A DNA stretch of 64,000 nucleotides from Cannabis sativa (taxonomy: Eukaryota; Streptophyta; Magnoliopsida; Rosales; Cannabaceae), in assembly GCF_029168945.1 (NCBI RefSeq), contig NC_083606.1, positions 310,001-374,000 of the forward strand, read 5' to 3'. Below, one piece after another: positions 50,372 through 63,100 of the stretch (the stretch's first letter is position 1; every line of letters begins with the position of its first letter). Under the pieces are notes generated by a model. The model did no database searches. It had not been told where the DNA came from and worked only from the letters and a program-made list of their open reading frames with translations. The translations under genes and the position numbers were made by a program.

Positions 50372-51111
50372 TGAGATTTTCACTATTTCGATTAAAATAA
50401 TCGTTAGTGTAAGAAAACTAATTTTTCTCTCAACGTGTTCAAGAGAAAAGTGATGCACAACGGTCTTGGCTTGGTCCCCGTGAAATGTCACGATTTTTAG
50501 AGATGTGTAGGGTGAGATTTTAACAGAAAACTAACGTGTGTAAGAGTAAGGTAAAAACTTGTTAAAATTTCCCCTGAAAAGAAGAATATTCTCAATTAGG
50601 GGGCCATTTCAACAAATTTTAACCCAAAACCAATCTTCATATTCACGTCTTAGTAGTACAAATTCTATGTAACTAGTGGCAAAAGATATTCCGAGATAGG
50701 TGCGGGCCACATTTGACAAAGGGGTACCACTATCAGAAATGTGAGATTTTCACTATTTCGATTAAAATAATCGTTAGTGTAAGAAAACTAATTTTTCTCT
50801 CAACGTGTTCAAGAGAAAAGTGATGCACAACGGTCTTGGCTTGGTCCCCGTGAAATTTCACGATTTTTAGAGATGTGTAGGGTGAGATTTTAACAGAAAA
50901 CTAACGTGTGTAAGAGTAAGGTAAAAACTTGTTAAAATTTCCCCTGAAAAGAAGAATATTCTCAATTAGGGGGCCATTTCAACAAATTTTAACCCAAAAC
51001 CAATCTTCATATTCACGTCTTAGTAGTACAAATTCTATGTAACTAGTGGCAAAAGATATTCCGAGATAGGTGCGGGCCACATTTGACAAAGGGGTACCAC
51101 TATCAGAAATG
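50372..51111 (+). repeat. Two adjacent, almost identical satellite monomers
   Basis: Units 50372-50741 and 50742-51111 carry the same private combination (GTGTAAG, TTTTTAGAGATG, GGTAAAAAC, AAAGATATTCC, GTGCGGGCC, TTTGAC). I see only a GAAATGTCACG versus GAAATTTCACG difference. This is best explained by a very recent single-monomer duplication. Confidence 0.75.
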
Positions 51112-51249
51112 TGAGATTTTAACTATTTCGATTAAAATAATCGTTAGTGCCAGAAAACTAATTTTTCTCTCAACGTGTTCAAGAGAAAAGTGATGCACAA
51201 CGGTCTTGGCTTGGTCCCCGTGAAATTTCACGATTTTTGGAGATGTGTA

Positions 51250-54200
51250 GGGTGAGATTTTAACAGAAAACTAACGTGTGTAAGAGTAAGGAAAAAACTT
51301 GTTAAAATTTCCCCTGAAAAGAAGAATATTCTCAATTAAGGGGCCATTTCAACAAATTTTAATCCAAAATAAATTTTCATATTCACGTCTTAGTAGTACA
51401 AATTCTATGTAACTAGTGGCAAAAAATATTCCGAGATAGGTGCGGGCCACATTTCACAAAGGGGTACCACTATCAGAAATGTGATATTTTAACTATTTCG
51501 ATTAAAATAATCGTTAGTGCCAGAAAACTAATTTTTCTCTCAACGTGTTCAAGAGAAAAGTGATGCACAACGGTCTTGGCTTGGTCCCCGTGAAATTTCA
51601 CGATTTTTGGAGATGTGTAGGGTGAGATTTTAACAGAAAACTAACGTGTGTAAGACTAAGGAAAAACTTGTTAAAATATCCCCAGAAAAGAAGAATATTC
51701 TCAATTAAGGGGCCATTTCAACAAATTTTAACCCAAAACCAATCTTCATATTCACCTCTTAGTAGTACAAATTCTATGTAACTAGTGGCAAAAAATATTC
51801 CGAGATAGGTCCGGCCACATTTCACAAAGGGGTACCACTTTATCGGAAATGTGAGATTTTCACTATTTCGATTAAAAGAATCGTTAGTGTAAGAAAACTA
51901 ATTTTTCTCTCAACGTGTTCAAGAGAAAAGTGATGCACAACGGTCTTGGCTTGGTCCCCGTGAAATTTCACGATTTTTAGAGATGTGTAGGGTGAGATTT
52001 TAACAGAAAAACTAACGTGTGTAAGAGTAAGGAAAAAACTTGTTAAAATTTCCCCTGAAAAGAAGAATATTCTCAATTAGGGGGCCATTTCAACAAATTT
52101 TAACCCAAAACCAATCTTCATATTCACGTCTTAGTAGTACAAATTCTATGTAACTAGTGGCAAAAAATATTCCGAGATAGGTGCGGGCCACATTTGACAA
52201 AGGGGTACCACTATCAGAAATGTGAGATTTTAACTATTTCGATTAAAATAATCGTTAGTGCCAGAAAACTAATTTTTCTCTCAACGTGTTCAAGAGAAAA
52301 GTGATGCACAACGGTCTTGGCTTGGTCCCCGTGAAATTTCACGATTTTTGGAGATGTGTAGGGTGAGATTTTAACAGAAAACTAACGTGTGTAAGACTAA
52401 GGAAAAACTTGTTAAAATTTCCCCAGAAAAGAAGAATATTCTCAATTAAGGGGCCATTTCAACAAATTTTAACCCAAAACCAATCTTCATATTCACCTCT
52501 TAGTAGTACAAATTCTATGTAACTAGTGGCAAAAAATATTCCGAGATAGGTCCGGCCACATTTCACAAAGGGGTACCACTATCAGAAATGTGAGATTTTC
52601 ACTATTTCGATTAAAATAATCGTTAGTGTAAGAAAACTAATTTTTCTCTCAACGTGTTCAAGAGAAAAGTGATGCACAACGGTCTTGGCTTGGTCCCCGT
52701 GAAATTTCACGATTTTTAGAGATGTGTAGGGTGAGATTTTAACAGAAAACTAACGTGTGTAAGAGTAAGGTAAAAACTTGTTAAAATTTCCCCTGAAAAG
52801 AAGAATATTCTCAATTAGGGGGCCATTTCAACAAATTTTAACCCAAAACCAATCTTCATATTCACGTCTTAGTAGTACAAATTCTATGTAACTAGTGGCA
52901 AAAGATATTCCGAGATAGGTGCGGGCCACATTTGACAAAGGGGTACCACTATCAGAAATGTGAGATTTTAACTATTTCGATTAAAATAATCGTTAGTGCC
53001 AGAAAACTAATTTTTCTCTCAACGTGTTCAAGAGAAAAGTGATGCACAACGGTCTTGGCTTGGTCCCCGTGAAATTTCACGATTTTTGGAGATGTGTAGG
53101 GTGAGATTTTAACAGAAAACTAACGTGTGTAAGAGTAAGGAAAAAACTTGTTAAAATTTCCCCTGAAAAGAAGAATATTTTCATTTAGGGGGCCATTTCA
53201 ACAAATTTTAACCCAAAACACATCTTCATATTCACTTCTTAGTAGTACAAATTCTATGTAGCTAGTGGCAAAAAATATTCTAAGATTGGTCCGAGCCACA
53301 TTTCACAAAGGGGTACCACTATCAAAAATGTGAGATTTTCACTATTTCGATTAAAATGATCGTTAGTGCAAGAAAACTAATTTTTCTCTCAACGTATTCA
53401 AGAGAAAAGTGATGCACAACGGTCTTGGCTTGGTCCCCGTGAAATTTCACGATTTTTGGAGATGTGTAGGGTGAGATTTTAACAAAAAACTAACGTGTGT
53501 AAGACTAAGGAAAAACTTGTTAAAATTTCCCCAGAAAAGAAGAATATTCTCAATTAAGGGGCCATTTCAACAAATTTTAACCCAAAACCAATCTTCATAT
53601 TCACCTCTTAGTAGTACAAATTCTATGTAACTAGTGGCAAAAAATATTCCGAGATAGGTCCGGGCCACATTTCACAAAGGGGTACCACTATCAGAAATGT
53701 GAGATTTTCACTATTTCGATTAAAAGAATCGTTAGTGTAAGAAAACTAATTTTTCTCTCAACGTGTTCAAGAGAAAAGTGATGCACAACGGTCTTGGCTT
53801 GGTCCCCGTGAAATTTCACGATTTTTAGAGATGTGTAGTGTGAGATTTTAACAGAAAACTAACGTGTGTAAGAGTAAGGTAAAAACTTGTTAAAATTTCC
53901 CCTGAAAAGAAGAATATTCTCAATTAGGGGGCCATTTCAACAAATTTTAACCCAAAACCAATCTTCATATTCACGTCTTAGTAGTACAAATTCTATGTAA
54001 CTAGTGGCAAAAGATATTCCGAGATAGGTGCGGGCCACATTTGACAAAGGGGTACCACTATCAGAAATGTGAGATTTTAACTATTTTGATTAAAATAATC
54101 GTTAGTGCCAGAAAACTAATTTTTCTCTCAACGTGTTCAAGAGAAAAGTGATGCACAACGGTCTTGGCTTGGTCCCCGTGAAATTTCACGATTTTTGGAG

Positions 54201-57165
54201 ATGTGTAGGGTGAGATTTTAACAGAAAACTAACGTGTGTAAGAGTAAGGAAAAAACTTGTTAAAATTTCCCCTGAAAAGAAGAATATTCTCAATTAAGGG
54301 GCCATTTCAACAAATTTTAACCCAAAATAAATTTTCATATTCACGTCTTAGTAGTACAAATTCTATGTAACTAGTGGCAAAAAATATTCCGAGATAGGTG
54401 CGGGCCACATTTCACAAAGGGGTACCACTATCAGAAATGTGATATTTTAACTATTTCGATTAAAATAATCGTTAGTGCCAGAAAACTAATTTTTCTCTCA
54501 ACGTGTTCAAGAGAAAAGTGATGCACAACGGTCTTGGCTTGGTCCCCGTGAAATTTCACGATTTTTGGAGATGTGTAGGGTGAGATTTTAACAGAAAACT
54601 AACGTGTGTAAGACTAAGGAAAAACTTGTTAAAATATCCCCAGAAAAGAAGAATATTCTCAATTAAGGGGCCATTTCAACAAATTTTAACCCAAAACCAA
54701 TCTTCATATTCACCTCTTAGTAGTACAAATTCTATGTAACTAGTGGCAAAAAATATTCCGAGATAGGTCCGGGCCACATTTCACAAAGGGGTACCACTAT
54801 CAGAAATGTGAGATTTTCACTATTTCGATTAAAAGAATCGTTAGTGTAAGAAAACTAATTTTTCTCTCAACGTGTTCAAGAGAAAAGTGATGCACAACGG
54901 TCTTGGCTTGGTCCCCGTGAAATTTCACGATTTTTAGAGATGTGTAGGGTGAGATTTTAACAGAAAACTAACGTGTGTAAGAGTAAGGAAAAAACTTGTT
55001 AAAATTTCCCCTGAAAAGAAGAATATTCTCAATTAGGGGGCCATTTCAACAAATTTTAACCCAAAACCAATCTTCATATTCACGTCTTAGTAGTACAAAT
55101 TCTATGTAACTAGTGGCAAAAAATATTCCGAGATAGGTGCGGGCCACATTTGACAAAGGGGTACCACTATCAGAAATGTGAGATTTTAACTATTTCGATT
55201 AAAATAATCGTTAGTGCCAGAAAACTAATTTTTCTCTCAACGTGTTCAAGAGAAAAGTGATGCACAACGGTCTTGGCTTGGTCCCCGTGAAATTTCACGA
55301 TTTTTGGAGATGTGTAGGGTGAGATTTTAACAGAAAACTAACGTGTGTAAGACTAAGGAAAAACTTGTTAAAATTTCCCCAGAAAAGAAGAATATTCTCA
55401 ATTAAGGGGCCATTTCAACAAATTTTAACCCAAAACCAATCTTCATATTCACCTCTTAGTAGTACAAATTCTATGTAACTAGTGGCAAAAAATATTCCGA
55501 GATAGGTCCGGGCCACATTTCACAAAGGGGTACCACTATCAGAAATGTGAGATTTTCACTATTTCGATTAAAATAATCGTTAGTGTAAGAAAACTAATTT
55601 TTCTCTCAACGTGTTCAAGAGAAAAGTGATGCACAACGGTCTTGGCTTGGTCCCCGTGAAATTTCACGATTTTTAGAGATGTGTAGGGTGAGATTTTAAC
55701 AGAAAACTAACGTGTGTAAGAGTAAGGTAAAAACTTGTTAAAATTTCCCCTGAAAAGAAGAATATTCTCAATTAGGGGGCCATTTCAACAAATTTTAACC
55801 CAAAACCAATCTTCATATTCACGTCTTAGTAGTACAAATTCTATGTAACTAGTGGCAAAAGATATTCCGAGATAGGTGCGGGCCACATTTGACAAAGGGG
55901 TACCACTATCAGAAATGTGAGATTTTAACTATTTCGATTAAAATAATCGTTAGTGTAAGAAAACTAATTTTTCTCTCAACGTGTTCAAGAGAAAAGTGAT
56001 GCACAACGGTCTTGGCTTGGTCCCCGTGAAATTTCACGATTTTTGGAGATGTGTAGGGTGAGATTTTAACAGAAAACTAACGTGTGTAAGAGTAAGGAAA
56101 AAACTTGTTAAAATTTCCCCTGAAAAGAAGAATATTTTCATTTAGGGGGCCATTTCAACAAATTTTAACCCAAAACACATCTTCATATTCACTTCTTAGT
56201 AGTACAAATTCTATGTAGCTAGTGGCAAAAAATATTCTAAGATTGGTCCGAGCCACATTTCACAAAGGGGTACCACTATCAAAAATGTGAGATTTTCACT
56301 ATTTCGATTAAAATGATCGTTAGTGCAAGAAAACTAATTTTTCTCTCAACGTATTCAAGAGAAAAGTGATGCACAACGGTCTTGGCTTGGTCCCCGTGAA
56401 ATTTCACGATTTTTGGAGATGTGTAGGGTGAGATTTTAACAGAAAACTAACGTGTGTAAGACTAAGGAAAAACTTGTTAAAATTTCCCCAGAAAAGAAGA
56501 ATATTCTCAATTAAGGGGCCATTTCAACAAATTTTAACCCAAAACCAATCTTCATATTCACCTCTTAGTAGTACAAATTCTATGTAACTAGTGGCAAAAA
56601 ATATTCCGAGATAGGTCCGGGCCACATTTCACAAAGGGGTACCACTATCAGAAATGTGAGATTTTCACTATTTCGATTAAAAGAATCGTTAGTGTAAGAA
56701 AACTAATTTTTCTCTCAACGTGTTCAAGAGAAAAGTGATGCACAACGGTCTTGGCTTGGTCCCCGTGAAATTTCACGATTTTTAGAGATGTGTAGGGTGA
56801 GATTTTAACAGAAAACTAACGTGTGTAAGAGTAAGGAAAAAACTTGTTAAAATTTCCCCTGAAAAGAAGAATATTCTCAATTAGGGGGCCATTTCAACAA
56901 ATTTTAACCCAAAACCAATCTTCATATTCACGTCTTAGTAGTACAAATTCTATGTAACTAGTGGCAAAAAATATTCCGAGATAGGTGCGGGCCACATTTG
57001 ACAAAGGGGTACCACTATCAGAAATGTGAGATTTTAACTATTTCGATTAAAATAATCGTTAGTGTAAGAAAACTAATTTTTCTCTCAACGTGTTCAAGAG
57101 AAAAGTGATGCACAACGGTCTTGGCTTGGTCCCCGTGAAATTTCACGATTTTTGGAGATGTGTAG
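51250..57165 (+). repeat. Eight-monomer higher-order repeat, period about 2,958 bp, two copies
   Basis: Copy one runs about 51250-54207 and copy two about 54208-57165. Pairs 2,958 bp apart include ATAAATTTTCAT at 51369 and 54327 (and 57283), TTTTCATTTAGGGGG near 53180 and 56138, and AAAAGAATCG near 53724 and 56682. All eight monomers correspond in type and order (D, B, A, B, A, C, B, A). A preceding segment, about 49030-51249, looks like a six-monomer relative (D marker at 49151). The third copy breaks down after about 57.6 kb. Confidence 0.8.
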
Positions 57166-60100
57166 GGTGAGATTTTAACAGAAAACTAACGTGTGTAAGA
57201 CTAAGGAAAAACTTGTTAAAATTTCCCCTGAAAAGAAGAATATTCTCAATTAAGGGGCCATTTCAACAAATTTTAACCCAAAATAAATTTTCATATTCAC
57301 GTCTTAGTAGTACAAATTCTTTGTAACTAGTGGCAAAAAATATTCCGAGATAGGTGCGGGCCACATTTCACAAAGTGGTACCACTATCAGAAATGTGATA
57401 TTTTAACTATTTCGATTAAAATAATCGTTAGTGTAAGAAAACTAATTTTTCTCTCAACGTGTTCAAGAGAAAAGTGATGCACAACGGTCTTGGCTTGGTC
57501 CCCGTGAAATTTCACGATTTTTGGAGATGTGTAGGGTGAGATTTTAACAAAAAACTAACGTGTGTAAGACTAAGGAAAAACTTGTTAAAATTTCCCCAGA
57601 AAAGAAGAATATTCTCAATTAAGGGGCCATTTCAACAAATTTTAACCCAAAACCAATCTTCATATTCACCTCTTAGTAGTACAAATTCTATGTAACTAGT
57701 GGCAAAAAATATTCCGAGATAGGTCCGGGCCACATTTCACAAAGGGGTACCACTATCAGAAATGTGATATTTTAACTATTTCGATTAAAATAATCGTTAG
57801 TGCCAGAAAACTAATTTTTCTCTCAACGTGTTCAAGAGAAAAGTGATGCACAACGGTCTTGGCTTGGTCCCCGTGAAATTTCACGATTTTTGGAGATGTG
57901 TAGGGTGAGATTTTAACAAAAAACTAACGTGTGTAAGAGTAAGGAAAAAACTTGTTAAAATTTCCCCTGAAAAGAAGAATATTCTCAATTAAGGGGCCAT
58001 TTCAACAAATTTTAACCCAAAACCAATCTTCATATTCACCTCTTAGTAGTACAAATTCTATGTAACTAGTGGCAAAAAATATTCCGAGATAGGTCCGGGC
58101 CACATTTCACAAAGGGGTACCACTATGAGAAATGAGAGATTTTCACTATTTCGATTAAAATAATCGTTAGTGTAAGAAAACTAATTTTTCTCTCAACGTG
58201 TTCAAGAGAAAAGTGATGCACAATGGTCTTGGCTTAGTCTCCGTGAAATTTCACGATTTTTGGAGATGTGTAGGGTAAGATTTTAACAGAAAACTAACGT
58301 GTGTAAGAGTAAGGAAAAAACTTGTTAAAATTTCCCCTGAAAAGAAGAATATTCTCAATTAAGGGGCCATTTCAACAAATTTTAACCCAAAATAAATTTT
58401 CATATTCACGTCTTAGTAGTACAAATTCTATGTAACTAGTGGCAAAAAATATTCCGAGATAGGTGCGGGCCACATTTCACAAAGGGGTACCACTATCAGA
58501 AATGTGATATTTTAACTATTTCGATTAAAATAATCGTTAGTGCCAGAAAACTAATTTTTCTCTCAACGTGTTCAAGAGAAAAGTGATGCATAACGGTCTT
58601 GGCTTGGTCCCCGTGAAATTTCACGATTTTTGGAGATGTGTAGGGTGAGATTTTAACAAAAAACTAACGTGTGTAAGACTAAGGAAAAACTTGTTAAAAT
58701 TTCCCCAGAAAAGAAGAATATTCTCAATTAAGGGGCCATTTCAACAAATTTTAACCCAAAACCAATCTTCATATTCACCTCTTAGTAGTACAAATTCTAT
58801 GTAACTAGTGGCAAAAAATATTCCGAGATAGGTCCGGGCCACATTTCACAAAGGGGTACCACTATCAGAAATGTGAGATTTTCACTATTTCGATTAAAAT
58901 AATCGTTAGTGTAAGAAAACTAATTTTTCTCTTAACGTGTTCAAGAGAAAAGTGATGCACAACGGACTTGGCTTGGTCCCAGTGAAATTTCACGATTTTT
59001 AGAGATGTGTAGGGTGAGATTTTAACAGAAAACTAACGTGTGTAAGAGTAAGGAAAAAACTTGTTAAAATTTCCCCTGAAAAGAAGAATATTCTCAATTA
59101 GGGGGCCATTTCAACAAATTTTAACCCAAAACCAATCTTCATATTCACGTCTTAGTAGTACAAATTCTATGTAACTAGTGGCAAAAAATATTCCGAGATA
59201 GGTGCGGGCCACATTTGACAAAGGGGTACCACTATCAGAAATGTGAGATTTTAACTATTTTGATTAAAATAATCGTTAGTGCCAGAAAACTAATTTTTCT
59301 CTCAACGTGTTCAAGAGAAAAGTGATGCACAACGGTCTTGGCTTGGTCCCCGTGAAATTTCACGATTTTTGGAGATGTGTAGGGTGAGATTTTAACAGAA
59401 AACTAACGTGTGTAAGACTAAGGAAAAACTTGTTAAAATTTCCCCAGAAAAGAAGAATATTCTCAATTAAGGGGCCATTTCAACAAATTTTAACCCAAAA
59501 CCAATCTTCATATTCACCTCTTAGTAGTACAAATTCTATGTAACTAGTGGCAAAAAATATTCCGAGATAGGTCCGGGCCACATTTCACAAAGGGGTACCA
59601 CTATCAGAAATGTGAGATTTTCACTATTTCGATTAAAATAATCGTTAGTGTAAGAAAACTAATTTTTCTCTCAACGTGTTCAAGAGAAAAGTGATGCACA
59701 ATGGTCTTGGCTTAGTCTCCGTGAAATTTCACGATTTTTGGAGATGTGTAGGGTAAGATTTTAACAGAAAACTAACGTGTGTAAGAGTAAGGAAAAAACT
59801 TGTTAAAATTTCCCCTGAAAAGAAGAATATTTTCAATTAGGGGGCCATTTCAACAAATTTTAACCCAAAACCAATCTTCATATTCACTTCTTAGTAGTAC
59901 AAATTCTATGTAGCTAGTGGCAAAAAATATTCTAAGATTGGTCCGAGCCACATTTCACAAAGGGGTACCACTATCAGAAATGTGAGATTTTCACTATTTC
60001 GATTAAAATAATCGTTAGTGCAAGAAAACTAATTTTTCTCTCAACGTATTCAAGAGAAAAGTGATGCACAACGGTCTTGGCTTGGTCCCCGTGAAATTTC

Positions 60101-63100
60101 ACGATTTTTGGAGATGTGTAGGGTGAGATTTTAACAGAAAACTAACGTGTGTAAGAGTAAGGAAAAAACTTGTTAAAATTTCCCCTGAAAAGAAGAATAT
60201 TCTCAATTAGGGGGCCATTTCAACAAATTTTAACTCAAAACCAATCTTCATATTCACGTCTTAGTAGTACAAATTCTATGTAACTAGTGGCAAAAAATAT
60301 TCCGAGATAGGTTCGGGCCACATTTCACAAAGGGGTACCACTATCAGAAATGTGAGATTTTAACTATTTCGATTAAAATAATCGTTAGTGCCAGAAAACT
60401 AATTTTTCTCTCAACGTGTTCAAGAGAAAAGTGATGCACAACGGTCTTGGCTTGGTCCCCGTGAAATTTCACGATTTTTGGAGATGTGTAGGGTGAGATT
60501 TTAACAGAAAACTAACGTGTGTATGAGTAAGGAAAAAACTTGTTAAAATTTCCCCTGAAAAGAAGAATATTCTCAATTAAGGGGCCATTTCAACAAATTT
60601 TAACCCAAAACCAATCTTCATATTCACCTCTTAGTAGTACAAATTCTATGTAACTAGTGGCAAAAAATATTCCGAGATAGGTCCGGGCCACATTTCACAA
60701 AGGGGTACCACTATCAGAAATGTGAGATTTTCACTATTTCGATTAAAATAATCGTTAGTGTAAGAAAACTAATTTTTCTCTCAACGTGTTCAAGAGAAAA
60801 GTGATGCACAACGGTCTTGGCTTAGTCCCCGTGAAATTTCACGATTTTTGGAGATGTGTAGGGTGACATTTTAACAGAAAACTAACGTGTGTAAGAGTAA
60901 GGAAAAAACTTGTTAAAATTTCCCCTGAAAAGAAGAATATTTTCAATTAGGGGGCCATTTCAACAAATTTTAACCCAAAACCAATCTTCATATTCACTTC
61001 TTAGTAGTACAAATTCTATGTAGCTAGTGGCAAAAAATATTCTAAGATTGGTCCGAGCCACATTTCACAAAGGGGTACCACTATCAGAAATGTGAGATTT
61101 TCACAATTTCGATTAAAACGATCGTTAGTGCAAGAAAACTAATTTTTCTCTCAACGTGTCCAAGAGAAAAGTGATGCACAACGGTCTTGGCTTGGTCCCC
61201 GTGAAATTTCACGATTTTTGGAGATGTGTAGAGTGAGATTTTAACAGAAAACTAACGTGTGTAAGAATAAGGAAAAAACTTGTTAAAATTTCCCCTGAAA
61301 AGAAGAATATTCTCAATTAGGGGGCCATTTCAACAAATTTTAACCCAAAACCAATCTTCATATTCACGTCTTAGTAGTACAAATTCTATGTAACTAGTGG
61401 CAAAAAATATTCCGAGATAGGTCCGGGCCACATTTCACAAAGGGGTACCACTATCAGAAATGTGAGATTTTAACTATTTCGATTAAAATAATCGTTAGTG
61501 CCAGAAAACTAATTTTTCTCTCAACGTATTCAAGAGAAAAGTGATGCACAACGGTCTTGGCTTGGTCCCCGTGAAATTTCACGATTTTTGGAGATGTGTA
61601 GGGTGAGATTTTAACAGAAAACTAACGTGTGTAAGACTAAGGAAAAACTTGTTAAAATTTCCCCAGAAAAGAAGAATATTCTCAATTAAGGGGCCATTTC
61701 AACAAATTTTAACCCAAAACCAATCTTCATATTCACCTCTTAGTAGTACAAATTCTATGTAACTAGTGGCAAAAAATATTCCGAGATAGGTCCGGGCCAC
61801 ATTTCACAAAGGGGTACCACTATCAGAAATGTGAGATTTTCACTATTTCGATTAAAATAATCGTTAGTGTAAGAAAACTAATTTTTCTCTCAATGTGTTC
61901 AAGAGAAAAGTGATGCACAACAGTCTTGGCTTAGTCCCCGTGAAATTTCACGTATTTTGGAGATGTGTAGGGTGACATTTTAACAGAAAACTAACGTGTG
62001 TAAGAGTAAGGAAAAAACTTGTTAAAATTTCCCCTGAAAAGAAGAATATTTTCAATTAGGGGGCCATTTCAACAAATTTTAACCCAAAACCAATCTTCAT
62101 ATTCACTTCTTAGTAGTACAAATTCTATGTAGCTAGTGGCAAAAAATATTTTAAGATTGGTCCGAGCCACATTTCACAAAGGGGTACCACTATCAAAAAT
62201 GTGAGATTTTCACTATTTCGATTAAAATGATCGTTAGTGTAAGAAAACTAATTTTTCTCTCAACGTGTCCAAGAGAAAAGTGATGCACAACGGTCTTGAC
62301 TTGGTCCCCGTGAAATTTCACGATTTTTGGAGATGTGTAGGGTGAGATTTTAACAGAAAACTAACGTGTGTAAGAGTAAGGAAAAAACTTGTTAAAATTT
62401 CCCCTGAAAAGAAGAATATTCTCAATTAGGGGGCCATTTCAACAAATTTTAACCCAAAACCAATCTTCATATTCACCTCTTAGTAGTACAAATTCTATGT
62501 AACTAGTGGCAAAAAATATTCCGAGATAGGTCCGGGCCGCATTTCACAAAGGGGTACCACTATCAGAAATGTGAGATTTTAACTATTTCGATTAAAATAA
62601 TCGTTAGTACCAGAAAACAAATTTTTCTCTCAACGTGTTCAAGAGAAAAGTGATGCACCACGGCCTTGGCTTGGTCCGCGTGAAAGTTCACGATTTTTGG
62701 AGATGAGTAGGATGAGATTTTAACAGAAAACTAACGTGTGTAAGAAAAAGGAAAAAACTTGTTAAAATTTCCCCTGAAAAGAAGAATATTCTCATTTGAG
62801 GGGCCATTTCAAAAAATTTTAACCCAAAACCAAACTTCATATTCACTTCTTAGTAGTACAAATTCTATGTAGCTAGTGACAAAAAATATTCTGAGATTGG
62901 TCCGGGCCACATTTCACAAAGGGGTACCACTATCAGAAATGTGAGATTTTCACTATTTCGATTAAAATAATCGTTCGTGCAAGAAAACTAATTTTTCTCT
63001 CAACGTGTTCAAGAGAAAAGTGATGCACAACGGTCTTGGCTTTGTCCCCGTGAAATTTCACGATTTTTGGAGATGTGTAGGGTGAGATTTTAAAAGAAAA

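Noticed and set aside
15660..52076. Many 60-111 codon ORFs in the satellite on both strands (for example those starting MLKFPLKRR or MKFHGDKAK)
   Set aside because: They recur once per monomer, are opened and closed by single-base differences, match no protein family, and the 370-bp period shifts the frame every unit. The 369-bp variant keeps frame but stops remain.
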